64,000 bases of DNA from Actinoplanes cyaneus (GTDB lineage Bacteria; Actinomycetota; Actinomycetes; Mycobacteriales; Micromonosporaceae). A program made the translations under genes and the position numbers. Under the pieces are notes generated by a model. That model ran no database searches and had not been told where the DNA came from. It was given only the letters and a program-made list of their open reading frames with translations. Below, in pieces: positions 15,142-24,072 of this stretch (positions are counted from its first letter, which is position 1; every line of letters begins with the position of its first letter). The stretch lies in contig NZ_BOMH01000039.1 of the NCBI RefSeq assembly GCF_016862095.1, positions 124,001 through 188,000 of the forward strand. The letters run 5' to 3'.

Positions 15142-17544
15142 TCAGTCGACCGTGAAGGCGAACAGGTCGCCGCCGGTCTGGGTGAACCGCAGCCGGATCG
15201 GGCCGCTCGGCAGGGTGGTGTTCGCACCCCAGGTGACCTGCGCGCCCGGTGCCCTGGCGTCAGTGGTGATCGGCGTGACGTCCGCCGCGCCGTACCCGGT
15301 CAGCACGGTGCCGTCGACGTCGAGCACCTCCACCTTCAGGTTGTCGCCGCCGGCGCCCGGGGCGAAGTTGACCGTCAGGTTGCTGCCGGCCGGGGTCAGC
15401 GGGCGGGTGGTGACGGTGCCGGCGCCGTGGAACGAGGCGAACCGGTCGGCCGGCCAGGACACCATGCCGACGTTCGAGTTGCCCGCGCCGTGGTCGCAGT
15501 CGCCGGCCGTGACGTTCGCCGCGGAGCAGCTGTGCTCACCGGCGAACGAGCCGTAGTAGAACCGGGTCTCCTGCTGGCCGGCCGCGTTCGTGACGGTGGT
15601 CAGCGTGGTGCCGCCGAGCTGGAAGCCGTAGTCCCAGCTGCCCGCGGCGCCCGGGGTGACCAGGTCACCACGGCTCGGCCGGCTCCAGTTGACCAGGTCC
15701 TGCGAGGTGGCCAGTTCGAGGTGGCCGCGGCCCTTGTCGGGGCCGTTGTCGCCGTCGTCCCGGTTCGGGCTGTACGTGATGTCGAAGATCCACGGCGTGC
15801 CCAGGTACTGGTCGCCGTAACGGATCGCCGGCATGCCGTAGACCTCGCTCCACGGGGTCTGGCCGTGCTTGCCCGCGCCGGTGATCAGCTCGTCGTCCAG
15901 GCGGTCGGTCGCGAACGACGGCCGCGGCGTGCTCCACCGCACGAAGTCGGTGCTGGTGGAGACCCAGGTGGTGCGCGGGCCGAGCGGGATGCTCAGGTGG
16001 CGTTTGATCTGCGCGACGAAGAGCTTCGTGACCGGGTCCCAGGTCACGTTCGCCACGTCGAAGCCGGCCAGCGGCGTCGAGCCCGGCACCTCGGTCCAGG
16101 CGATGCCGTCGGTGGACCGCACCCAGTAGTACTCGTTGCCCGAGGTGGTGCGCCTGGAAAGGCCGAAGTAATGGGGCACCGCGCTGCCACTCGTCCAGGC
16201 CGGGTTCGCGACCACCCCGCCCAGGGCCGGCGCGCCGGTGACCAGTGCGACGTGCTGGAAGGTCAGGCCGTCCTCGCTGGTGGCGTAGCCGGCACTGAGA
16301 CCGTTCTGCGGGCTGCCGGAGAACCACAGCTTCCACTTCGGCTCGCCGGTCCCGCCCGGCAGGACGGTGCAGCTGCACCGGGGGTTCGCGGTGTACGCCG
16401 CCGATCCCTTGCCCAGCACGATGCCGGTGGTGTTCGCCTTCGTCCCGGCGAAGACCTTGTGGGTGACCCCGGTGTACGACTCGACCCGCTGGTCACCGGC
16501 GAACAGCACCATCCGGCCCGCGCCGAGCGCCGGGGCGTACGACACGTCCGCCCCGGACCGCAGCCGCACGTCGTCCCAGGTGGTGGTGCCCACCGAGCCG
16601 AGCAGGCTGTAGAGCCGGACGGTCACGGTCGTGGCCGACGCCGGCGCGGTGGCCGTCACGCCCACCCGCTGCCAGCCGCTCCCCGCGGAACCGGGGGCTG
16701 CCGTGGTGGCGCTGAGCCGGTCCCCGTCGGCATCCCGGAACTCCAGGTAGAGGGTCGCGCCGGCACCGCTGAGCGGGTTCGCCCAGGCGGACGCGGTGAT
16801 CGTCTCGCCGACCCCGACCGGGACCGCCCGGCTCAGCACCGAGACGGCGTCGGTGGTGCTGCCGTCGGTGATCCGGACGGCGGTGTCCCCCTCGAACGCG
16901 GCAGCGCCCCGGACCAGGCCGACCCCGGTCTTGTCGGTCGCCCACTGGGTGGGGTAGGAGGTGTCGCGCTGCTCCTCGAAGCCGGCGTTCGGCACCTTGC
17001 GCAGCGGCGCCGGCAGCGCGCTGACCGTGGCGTCGTCCCAGTACGTCGTGCCGGAGCCGGCCACGCTGGAGTAGGCCAGCACGTTCACGGTGACCGCGTC
17101 GTCCGGCACGTCACCGGTCACGGTCAGCTGCTGCCAGGACGTCGACGAGGCGGCCGCCTCGGACAGCACCGGCGTGGTGCGGGAGCCGTCGGCGCGGCGG
17201 AACTCCAGGTAGAGGAAACCGCCGGCGCCGGCCACGGCCTGCTTGACCCAGATGCCGGCGGTGATCCGCTCGCCCGGGACCACGGCGAGGGCCGAGCCGC
17301 GGACGCTCACCCCGGCGGTGGTGCTGGAGTCGGCGATCCGCAGGGCTCCTGAGCCGCTGTGAGCCGTGGTGGTCGCGGTCGCCGCGCTGCTGTCGGCGGT
17401 CCACGAGGTGAGGCCGGACTCGAAGCCGGGGTTGGCCTGCAGCCGGGTGGCGCTGCTCGCCGCGGCCAGGGCCGGGGTGCTCGGAATGAGAAGAACGGTG
17501 CTCAGAAGAGCCACGGATGCCGCGGCCCGTAAGAATGATCTCAC
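15142..17544 (-). CDS. Secreted carbohydrate-active protein: two CBM-like modules and a GH43/32-type beta-propeller
   Basis: The 800-residue product has a signal peptide (about 1-28, LLIPSTPALAA). Two related beta-sandwich modules of about 145 residues follow (NPGFESGLTSW and NAGFEEQ begin them; each ends TTYWDD or TTTWDD), resembling CBM4/9-type carbohydrate-binding modules. A region from about 345 to 690 with repeated SxDxxxW blades resembles five-bladed GH43/GH32 propellers. The C-terminal beta-sandwich resembles the domain that follows such propellers (PIRLRFTQTGGDLFAFTV). I cannot place catalytic residues with confidence. The GTG start at 17544 has TATAAG seven bases upstream. It stands alone, ended by a perfect hairpin. 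Confidence 0.75.
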   Translation of the reverse strand: MRSFLRAAASVALLSTVLLIPSTPALAAASSATRLQANPGFESGLTSWTADSSAATATTTAHSGSGALRIADSSTTAGVSVRGSALAVVPGERITAGIWVKQAVAGAGGFLYLEFRRADGSRTTPVLSEAAASSTSWQQLTVTGDVPDDAVTVNVLAYSSVAGSGTTYWDDATVSALPAPLRKVPNAGFEEQRDTSYPTQWATDKTGVGLVRGAAAFEGDTAVRITDGSTTDAVSVLSRAVPVGVGETITASAWANPLSGAGATLYLEFRDADGDRLSATTAAPGSAGSGWQRVGVTATAPASATTVTVRLYSLLGSVGTTTWDDVRLRSGADVSYAPALGAGRMVLFAGDQRVESYTGVTHKVFAGTKANTTGIVLGKGSAAYTANPRCSCTVLPGGTGEPKWKLWFSGSPQNGLSAGYATSEDGLTFQHVALVTGAPALGGVVANPAWTSGSAVPHYFGLSRRTTSGNEYYWVRSTDGIAWTEVPGSTPLAGFDVANVTWDPVTKLFVAQIKRHLSIPLGPRTTWVSTSTDFVRWSTPRPSFATDRLDDELITGAGKHGQTPWSEVYGMPAIRYGDQYLGTPWIFDITYSPNRDDGDNGPDKGRGHLELATSQDLVNWSRPSRGDLVTPGAAGSWDYGFQLGGTTLTTVTNAAGQQETRFYYGSFAGEHSCSAANVTAGDCDHGAGNSNVGMVSWPADRFASFHGAGTVTTRPLTPAGSNLTVNFAPGAGGDNLKVEVLDVDGTVLTGYGAADVTPITTDARAPGAQVTWGANTTLPSGPIRLRFTQTGGDLFAFTVD

Positions 17545-17679
17545 GCAGTGACTTATAGCAATGAATGGAAGCGTCTGCGCAGCTCAATCGCGCTTGTGAT
17601 CGATCAGTTCCCCATCGAGGACGGTTGTTCTCATCCCCTTCATCGGGCGTCTCCCGGCGATTAACCTTTCCTCGCGTTC

Positions 17680-18156
17680 TCAGGCGGCGGCCGGGCGGCC
17701 GGGGCCGGCCACCGGGCGGAAGCGGGACCGGCCGCAGCCCGGTCCGGTCGCACAGGCCGGGTCGGCGCCGGTGCAGGGACGGGCGTGCCGCCGCTCGGCG
17801 CCGTCGTCGGTCTCCTCCTCGTCGACGTGCACGGCCCGCAGCGTCCCGTCCGGCTCGGCCAGCACGTACCGCGTGGGGTTGAGCGTGTCGTCGGGAAGCA
17901 GCACCGCGGCCTCCAGCCGGACCGCCACGGCGCTGGCAGCCGTCTCCTCGGCGATGTCGTCGGGGGCGAGGAAGACGTCGATCAGTGTCGGGAAGTCACC
18001 ACCGACGTGATACACGTCGCAGAGCAGGCCGCCCGGCACGCCCGCCGGCAACTCGGTCACCGGCGCCTCCAGAGCTCCCGCCAGGGCATTCCGTACGCGC
18101 TCGGGCTGGATCAGCCCGGCGGCGGACCAGTTCCAGAGACCAGCCATACCCGACAT
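17680..18156 (-). CDS. Hypothetical protein, 158 residues
   Basis: I do not recognise this family. The protein starts MSGMAGLWNWSAAGLIQPERV and has an acidic middle (HVDEEETDDG). The C-terminus is Cys-rich (CTGADPACATGPGCG), which might bind a metal. There is no signal peptide or membrane segment. ATG 18156 is preceded by GGAAGG nine bases upstream; GTG 18174 and ATG 18147 are alternatives. It is divergent from gluA. Codon use and third-position GC match its neighbours, so it is probably a real gene. Confidence 0.6.
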   Translation of the reverse strand: MSGMAGLWNWSAAGLIQPERVRNALAGALEAPVTELPAGVPGGLLCDVYHVGGDFPTLIDVFLAPDDIAEETAASAVAVRLEAAVLLPDDTLNPTRYVLAEPDGTLRAVHVDEEETDDGAERRHARPCTGADPACATGPGCGRSRFRPVAGPGRPAAA

Positions 18157-18282
18157 CCTTATCGCACCTTCCACCCCGCGACCACTGCGTTACCGCTCCG
18201 TGACCAATCTCGTCACCTTCCGATACCGATGGCCCCCTACTGTGTCTGCCAACGACGTACCTGACGAGCGGAGTGGACACGA

Positions 18283-19026
18283 GTGACGGGCGAGGCGCTG
18301 ATCGTTCTGGAGAACGTGAACAAGTGGTTCGGCCCACTGCACGTGTTGCAGGACGTCGATCTGACGGTCGAGCGCGGTGAGGTCGTGGTCGTGATCGGAC
18401 CGTCCGGCTCCGGCAAGTCCACGCTCTGCCGGGCGATCAACCGGCTGGAGCCGATCGACTCCGGCTCGATCACGTTCGACGGCACGCCGCTGCCGGCCGA
18501 GGGGCGGCCGCTGGCGCGGCTGCGCAGCGAGGTCGGCATGGTCTTCCAGTCGTTCAACCTGTTCGCCCACAAGACCATCCTGCAGAACGTGATGCTCGGC
18601 CCGGTGAAGGTCCGCAAGGAGAAGCCGGCCGCGGCCCGCGAGCGCGCGATGGCGCTGCTCGAGCGGGTCGGCATCGCCAGCCAGGCGGACAAGTTCCCGG
18701 CCCAGCTCTCCGGTGGCCAGCAGCAGCGCGTGGCGATCGCCCGGGCGCTCGCGATGCAGCCCAAGGCGCTGCTCTTCGACGAGCCGACCAGCGCGCTCGA
18801 CCCGGAGATGGTCGGCGAGGTGCTGGACGTGATGACGTCGCTGGCCAAGGAGGGGATGACCATGGTGGTCGTCACCCACGAGATGGGCTTCGCCCGGCAC
18901 GCGGCGAAGCGGGTGGTCTTCATGGCCGACGGCCAGCTGGTCGAGCAGGCACCCCCGGCCGAGTTCTTCGCGAATCCGAAGAGCGACCGGGCCAAGGACT
19001 TCCTTTCCAAGATCTTGACCCACTGA
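18283..19026 (+). CDS. gluA: Glutamate-type amino-acid ABC transporter, ATP-binding protein
   Basis: This ATPase energises uptake of an amino acid, most likely glutamate, as in the corynebacterial gluABCD system. The 247 residues include Walker A GPSGSGKST, the Q loop VFQSFNLF, the signature LSGGQQQR, Walker B LLFDEPTSALD and the switch His in VVTHEMGFA. The GTG start has GGAG nine bases upstream. It is the first gene of gluABCD, all on this strand. Family and operon structure are clear; substrate is by analogy. Confidence 0.92.
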   Translation: MTGEALIVLENVNKWFGPLHVLQDVDLTVERGEVVVVIGPSGSGKSTLCRAINRLEPIDSGSITFDGTPLPAEGRPLARLRSEVGMVFQSFNLFAHKTILQNVMLGPVKVRKEKPAAARERAMALLERVGIASQADKFPAQLSGGQQQRVAIARALAMQPKALLFDEPTSALDPEMVGEVLDVMTSLAKEGMTMVVVTHEMGFARHAAKRVVFMADGQLVEQAPPAEFFANPKSDRAKDFLSKILTH

Positions 19027-19092
19027 GTAATCCCGATGACCGGCCCCCAAGCCGATTCCAGTTCGTCACTGGAGCAGAGGAGAGAGTTGATC

Positions 19093-20028
19093 ATGGGCAT
19101 GAAGCGGGCAGCGGTGTTCGCCACCGCTGCGGCATTCGCCTTCACGCTGACCGCGTGCGGCAAAGAGGGGACCCCTACGGCCAGCGGCGACAGCAACGCC
19201 AGCGGGGCCGCCGTCTCCGACACCTGCAAGCCGTCCGGGGCGACGTTCACCGCAGACAGCGCCGCGGCGGTCGCGGGCAGCACCACCTTCGACAAGATCA
19301 AGTCGGCAAACAAGGTCGTGGTCGGCGTCAAGTTCGACCAGCCGAACCTGGGCTACAAGGACACCTCCGGCAAGCGGTGCGGTTTCGACATCGAGATCGC
19401 CCAGTACGTCGCGTCCAAGCTGGGCATCGACCCCGCGAAGATCGAGTACAAGGAGATCCCGTCGGCCAACCGCGAGACGGCGATCAAGGGCGGGGAGGTC
19501 GACTACTACGTCGGCACCTACTCGATCACCGACAAGCGCAAGGCTGACATCGCCTTCGCCGGGCCGTACTTCGTGGCCGGCCAGGACCTGCTGGTCCGCA
19601 AGGACGAGTCGGCGATCACCGGCAAGGACACCCTCAAGGGCAAGAAGGTCTGCTCGGCCACCGGCTCGACCCCGATCCAGCGGGTCAAGGACGAGAAGCT
19701 GACCGAGCCGGAGAACATCGTCGAGTTCAAGACGTACTCCGAGTGTGTCTCGCAGCTGCTCGACAAGAAGGTCGACGCCGTCACCACCGACGACGCGATC
19801 CTCAAGGGCTACGCCGCGCAGAACTCCACCGACCTGAAGGTCGTCGGCAAGCCGTTCAGCACCGAGAAGTACGGCATCGGCCTGCCGCACGACGACAAGG
19901 CCCTGCGGGACTACGTCAACACCCAGCTGGAGGCCGCGTTCAAGGACGGCACCTGGCAGAAGATCTACGACGGCACGCTGGGCAGGTCGGGTTCGCCGGC
20001 CACCGCGCCGGCCGTCGAGCGTTACTGA
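19093..20028 (+). CDS. gluB: Glutamate-type ABC transporter, substrate-binding lipoprotein
   Basis: A solute-binding lipoprotein of 311 residues. The signal peptide ends in the lipobox LTAC, with the lipidated cysteine at C22, so it is anchored outside the membrane. The SBP_bac_3 domain covers about 65-300, with VVGVKFDQPNLGY, GFDIEIAQYVA and the RETAIKGGEVDYYVG segment. ATG 19093 is preceded by AGGAG ten bases upstream. A hairpin follows the stop and may leave the transcript enriched for gluAB. Amino-acid class is confident; glutamate itself is inferred. Confidence 0.9.
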   Translation: MGMKRAAVFATAAAFAFTLTACGKEGTPTASGDSNASGAAVSDTCKPSGATFTADSAAAVAGSTTFDKIKSANKVVVGVKFDQPNLGYKDTSGKRCGFDIEIAQYVASKLGIDPAKIEYKEIPSANRETAIKGGEVDYYVGTYSITDKRKADIAFAGPYFVAGQDLLVRKDESAITGKDTLKGKKVCSATGSTPIQRVKDEKLTEPENIVEFKTYSECVSQLLDKKVDAVTTDDAILKGYAAQNSTDLKVVGKPFSTEKYGIGLPHDDKALRDYVNTQLEAAFKDGTWQKIYDGTLGRSGSPATAPAVERY

Positions 20029-20043
20029 TCCACATCGCTGGAA

Positions 20044-20077
20044 CCGGGGCCGGGCGGAACTTTCCGCTCGGCCCCGG
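20044..20077 (+). terminator. Intra-operon hairpin between gluB and gluC
   Basis: CCGGGGCCGGGCGGA (20044-20058) pairs with TCCGCTCGGCCCCGG (20063-20077), one mismatch, four-base loop. In ABC operons such hairpins often raise the yield of the binding protein over the permeases. Confidence 0.65.
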
Positions 20078-20111
20078 CCGGTGAGTCCTCCGCTGTTTAC
20101 TGGGACGGGGC

Positions 20112-20768
20112 ATGACGGAGTTCCTGAACGTACTGACAGACCACTGGAGCCTGTTCGGCCAGGGCTTCGGCAACACGGTGAAGCTGTTCCTGATCGCCGG
20201 CGTCGGCTGCCTCGTGCTGGGCGTCCTGCTCGGCGCGTTCCGGGTCTCGCCGATCCCGGCGCTGCGCTGGTTCGGCGCGACGTACGTCAACATCGTGCGC
20301 AACACACCACTCACGCTGGTCTTCGCGTTCCTGGTCTTCGCCGCCCCGAAGCTCGACGTCAACTTCGACTACTTCACGGCCGCGGCGGTCGCGCTCACCG
20401 TGTACACCGCCGCCTTCATCTGTGAGGTGGTCCGCTCCGGCGTCAACACGGTCGCCCCCGGGCAGGCCGAGGCGGCACGGGCGCTGGGCCTCTCGTTCGG
20501 GCAGGTGCTCCTCGAGGTGGTGCTGCCGCAGGCGTTGCGGGCCATGGTGCCGCCGCTGATGAGCGTCATGATCGCGATGCTGAAGAACACCACCGTGGCC
20601 GCCGGCTTCTCGGTGGTGGAGGCCGGGGCCATCCCCGCCTACATGGCCGAGTTCGGTGAGCCGCAGTTCTACGTGCTGCTCTGGATCGCCATCGGCTTCC
20701 TGGTCCTGATCACCCCGCTGGTACTGCTGCAGCGGGTCCTCGAACGCAAGCTGGCGGTGGCGCGATGA
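20112..20768 (+). CDS. gluC: Glutamate-type ABC transporter, permease 1
   Basis: This inner-membrane permease has 218 residues with about five hydrophobic segments. The BPD_transp_1 coupling loop includes EAARALGLSFGQVLLEVVLPQALR, the EAA motif that contacts the ATPase. The His/Glu/Gln permease signature near NTPLTLVF is also present. The ATG follows a GGGACGGGG ribosome site. Its last four bases overlap the gluD start (ATGA), so the two permeases are coupled and probably heterodimerise. Confidence 0.92.
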   Translation: MTEFLNVLTDHWSLFGQGFGNTVKLFLIAGVGCLVLGVLLGAFRVSPIPALRWFGATYVNIVRNTPLTLVFAFLVFAAPKLDVNFDYFTAAAVALTVYTAAFICEVVRSGVNTVAPGQAEAARALGLSFGQVLLEVVLPQALRAMVPPLMSVMIAMLKNTTVAAGFSVVEAGAIPAYMAEFGEPQFYVLLWIAIGFLVLITPLVLLQRVLERKLAVAR

Positions 20769-21622
20769 GCTCTTCGGTTCTCTACGACCTGCCTGGGCCG
20801 CGGGGTCGCCGGCGCAATCTGATCATCGGTGTGCTGGCCAGCCTGGCAATCGTCGGGTTGATCGCCTGGGTGATCTACCGGTTCAACGCGACCGGGCAGT
20901 TCGAGCAGCGGCGCTGGGTGCAGTTCGAGTATCAGGCCGTTCAGACGGAGCTGCTCAACGGGCTGCTGGCAACCCTCAAGGCGGCCGGGATCGCGACCGT
21001 GCTGGCGCTGCTCTTCGGCGCGGTCTTCGCGGCCGGGCGGCTCAGCGACCACCGGATCCTGCGCGTGCCGTCGAGCGCGGTGGTCGAGCTGTTCCGGGCC
21101 ATCCCGCTGCTCATCCTGATCTTCTTCGGGTACTACGTGCCCCTGCAGTACGGCTGGTCGATCAGCAACCTGTGGGCGCTGGTCGTCGGTCTGACGCTGT
21201 ACAACGGCTCGGTGCTCGCCGAGATCTTCCGGGCCGGGGTCAACGCGGTGCCGCGCGGGCAGACCGAGGCTGCGTACGCGATCGGGCTGCGCAAGGGCCA
21301 GGTGCTGCGGATGATCCTGCTGCCCCAGGCGATCCGGTCGATGCTGCCGGCCATCGTCAGCCAGCTCGTGGTGCTGCTCAAGGACACCGCGCTCGGGTTC
21401 ATCATCACGTACCCGGAGCTGCTGACCGTCGGGAAGACGATCGGTGGGCGGCTGGCGTTCGGGTTCCCGTACGTGCCGGCGTACCTCGTGGTGGCGGCCA
21501 TGTACATCGGGATCTGCGGGCTGCTGTCGGCCTGCGCGTGGTGGCTGCAGCGGCGGTTGACGAGGGTGCGGACCACGGCGGCGAAGCCGATCCCCCTGAA
21601 CGACGTCGGCCGGCAGGTCTGA
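20765..21622 (+). CDS. gluD: Glutamate-type ABC transporter, permease 2
   Basis: The 285-residue second permease has a basic N-terminus (GPRGRRRN) and an extra N-terminal membrane helix (about 19-41). The transport core carries RAIPLLILIFFGYY and the EAA-type motif EAAYAIGLRKGQVLRMILLPQAI. It overlaps gluC by four bases and ends the operon. Immediately beyond the stop is a degenerate tandem repeat beginning with the gene's own last bases. Confidence 0.92.
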   Translation: MSSSVLYDLPGPRGRRRNLIIGVLASLAIVGLIAWVIYRFNATGQFEQRRWVQFEYQAVQTELLNGLLATLKAAGIATVLALLFGAVFAAGRLSDHRILRVPSSAVVELFRAIPLLILIFFGYYVPLQYGWSISNLWALVVGLTLYNGSVLAEIFRAGVNAVPRGQTEAAYAIGLRKGQVLRMILLPQAIRSMLPAIVSQLVVLLKDTALGFIITYPELLTVGKTIGGRLAFGFPYVPAYLVVAAMYIGICGLLSACAWWLQRRLTRVRTTAAKPIPLNDVGRQV

Positions 21623-21720
21623 CACTCGTCGGCTGACACTGGCTTGTCGGCTGACACTCCTCGCCGGGCCGACACTCGGTTGTCGGCTGACACTCGGTTG
21701 CCGGCTGGCGCTGACGGCTG
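21617..21720. repeat. Degenerate tandem repeat of a TCGGCTGACACT unit after gluD
   Basis: TCTGACACTCG at the gluD stop is followed by TCGGCTGACACTGG, TCGGCTGACACTCC, CCGACACTCGG, TCGGCTGACACTCGG and CCGGCTGGCGCTGACGG. The unit is about 18-20 bp with drift. The first unit contains the gluD stop codon. Confidence 0.7.
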
Positions 21721-21726
21721 GCGGCG

Positions 21727-21782
21727 CCCGGCTGGCGGTGACGGCTGTAACGGGACTCCGGAACAGCCGTCAGCGCCAGCCG
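21727..21782. repeat. Dispersed GGCTGG/CCAGCC hairpin, copy C
   Basis: CGGCTGGCGGTGACGGCTGT pairs with ACAGCCGTCAGCGCCAGCCG with a single mismatch. It lies between the convergent gluD and rny genes and could act as a terminator for either. Confidence 0.8.
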
Positions 21783-21922
21783 CTCCGGGACAGCGGGGAG
21801 CGCCGGGCTGGCGTTGTGAGCCCCCCTGAGCGTCGCGTCATCACGGGAGTGACGGCACGGGCGCGATGGGACGGGGCGCGGGGGCCTGGCACCCGTCGTA
21901 CAAAATCGGGATCTTCTGGGTC

Positions 21923-23647
21923 TCAGCGGGCCAACTCGGTGACCCGGGACTCGCGGACGACCGTGACCCGGATCTGGCCGGGGTAGGTCAGCTCCTCCTC
22001 GATCTGCTTCGCGACGTCGCGGGCGAGGACCGCCGCGCCGATGTCGTCGATGTCGTCCGGGCGGACCATGACCCGGATCTCGCGGCCGGCCTGCATCGCG
22101 AAGACCTTCTCGACGCCGAGCTTGCCGCCGGCGATCTCCTCGATCCGCTCCAGACGCTTGACGTACGCCTCCAGGCTCTCCCGCCGAGCGCCCGGCCGGC
22201 CCCCGGAGCAGGCGTCCGACGCCTGGGTCAGAACCGCCTCGATGGTCTGCGGCGGCACCTCGTTGTGATGCGCTTCGATGGCGTGGACGATGTCCTCGTG
22301 CTCGCCGTACTTGCGGGCCACGTCGGCGCCGATCAGCGCGTGACTGCCCTCGACCTCGTGGGTCAGCGCCTTGCCGATGTCGTGCAGGAAGGCCGCACGC
22401 TTCATCGTCTTGGTGTTCAGCCCCAGCTCAGCGGCCATGATCCCGGCGATGTGCGCGGTCTCGACCAGGTGCTTGAGCACGTTCTGGCCGTAACTCGTCC
22501 GGTACCGCAGGCGGCCCAGCAGCTTGGTCAGCTCCGGGTGGATGTCGGTGATGCCGACGTCGACCAGCGCCTCCTCGGCGGCGCGGTCACAGAGCCGCTC
22601 CACCTCGTTCTTCGCGCTGTCGAAGACCTCCTCGATCCGGTGCGGGTGAATCCGGCCGTCCAGCACCAGTTTCTCCAGCGTGAGCCGGCCCACCTCGCGG
22701 CGGACCGGGTCGAAGCAGGAGAGCAGCACCGCCTCGGGGGTGTCGTCGATGATCAGATTGACGCCGGTGGTCGACTCGAACGCCCGGATGTTGCGGCCCT
22801 CGCGGCCGATGATCCGGCCCTTCATCTCGTCGCTCGGCAGGTGCAGCACGCTGACCACGCTCTCCGCGGTCTGCTCGCTGGCGATCCGCTGAATGGCGTC
22901 GACCACGATGTGCCGGGCGCGGGTGTCGGCGGTGTTCCGCGCGTCCTGCTCGATGTCCCGGACCAGGATCGCCGCCTCACGCTTGGCCTGGCCCTCGATC
23001 GACTCGATCAGCTCCGTCTTCGCCGTGTCCACGGTGAGGCCGGCGATGCGCTCCAGCTCGCGGCGTTTCGCCTCCTCCGCCGCCTCGATCGCGGACTCCC
23101 GGCTCTTGAGGCTCGCCTCACGCCTGGCCAGCTCGGACTCCAGAGCACCGAGCCGGCGCTCCCGCTGGACCAGGCGCTCCACCTCCTCCGAGTGCAGCCG
23201 CTCCCGCTCGTCGATCCGGGCGGCGCGGCGCTCGACCTCCGCGGACTGCTCCTTCACCGTCGCGTTGAGCAGGGCGATCTCGCGCTCACCGGACCGGCGG
23301 GCGGCGGTGCGCACCTGCTCGGCGTCGGCCTCGGCCTGGCGGTGGGCGTGCTCCAGGATCGTGTCGGCCTCGCTGTGCGCGGTCTCCAGCACGCGACGGG
23401 CTTCGGCGCGGGCAGCGGCGGCTTCGGCTTTCGCGGCAGCGGCCTCGGCACGCACCGAGGCGGCCTTGGCGTTCGCGTCGGCAACCTTCGCCTGGGCGAC
23501 GCCGACCTCCTGATCCTGCCGATCCTGGGCGTCCTGCCGGTCGGTCCGGAACTGACGCAGCGCACGGGCGCCCAGCGTCAGGCCGACGATCACCGACACG
23601 GCGAGCACGACGATTGCTACTACGAGCACCCAGTACTGGGGGGCCAT
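21923..23647 (-). CDS. rny: Ribonuclease Y
   Basis: A membrane-tethered endoribonuclease that starts mRNA decay. The 574 residues have an N-terminal membrane helix (about 7-29), a long Ala/Glu/Arg coiled coil (about 40-225), a KH domain with GRIIGREGRNIRAFE (about 274-288) and an HD domain with the metal-binding HDIGK (about 420). The start has GGGAGA upstream. It works in the same pathway as RNase J (53385) and PNPase (62323) in this window. It converges with gluD, and its upstream region is the long gene-free stretch to recX. Confidence 0.96.
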   Translation of the reverse strand: MAPQYWVLVVAIVVLAVSVIVGLTLGARALRQFRTDRQDAQDRQDQEVGVAQAKVADANAKAASVRAEAAAAKAEAAAARAEARRVLETAHSEADTILEHAHRQAEADAEQVRTAARRSGEREIALLNATVKEQSAEVERRAARIDERERLHSEEVERLVQRERRLGALESELARREASLKSRESAIEAAEEAKRRELERIAGLTVDTAKTELIESIEGQAKREAAILVRDIEQDARNTADTRARHIVVDAIQRIASEQTAESVVSVLHLPSDEMKGRIIGREGRNIRAFESTTGVNLIIDDTPEAVLLSCFDPVRREVGRLTLEKLVLDGRIHPHRIEEVFDSAKNEVERLCDRAAEEALVDVGITDIHPELTKLLGRLRYRTSYGQNVLKHLVETAHIAGIMAAELGLNTKTMKRAAFLHDIGKALTHEVEGSHALIGADVARKYGEHEDIVHAIEAHHNEVPPQTIEAVLTQASDACSGGRPGARRESLEAYVKRLERIEEIAGGKLGVEKVFAMQAGREIRVMVRPDDIDDIGAAVLARDVAKQIEEELTYPGQIRVTVVRESRVTELAR

Positions 23648-23940
23648 CTCGCCGCGTCTCCCTTCGCCGCCGGCGCGGTGTGCACGCGCGCGGGCTCTCT
23701 GCGGGATGCCCGACCAAGGCAGATGACCGGCTCACACGCTCCGCCCTAACGACTACCAGCTTCGCCTCTCGGAGAGGCCGGTCGCCGCCTGTTCCGGCTT
23801 CTCCGACCGGGATTCCGGCACGGCTTGCGCCGCTCCGGCCGGTTCGTCGTTCCTCTGGATCCGTTCACGCAGGTGTCGCCGCGGCATGTTCCGGTGCCAC
23901 GGCGGCCGGTTCCGGCATGCCTTCAGCGCCGTGCCCCCGA

Positions 23941-24072
23941 GGGTGGCACGGGCCTGCGTGGCGGCCGACGGTCCGGTCGCCCGGCTTCACGAGGTTCCGC
24001 GAAGCTGGGTGGCACGGGCCTGCGGTGGCGACCGGCGGTCCCGGTCGCCCAGCTTCGCGCGGTTCCGCGTCG
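23941..24072. repeat. 66-bp tandem duplication
   Basis: GGGTGGCACGGGCCTGCG starts at 23941 and again at 24007, and the following sequence through GGTTCCGCG is repeated with scattered changes. Confidence 0.8.
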
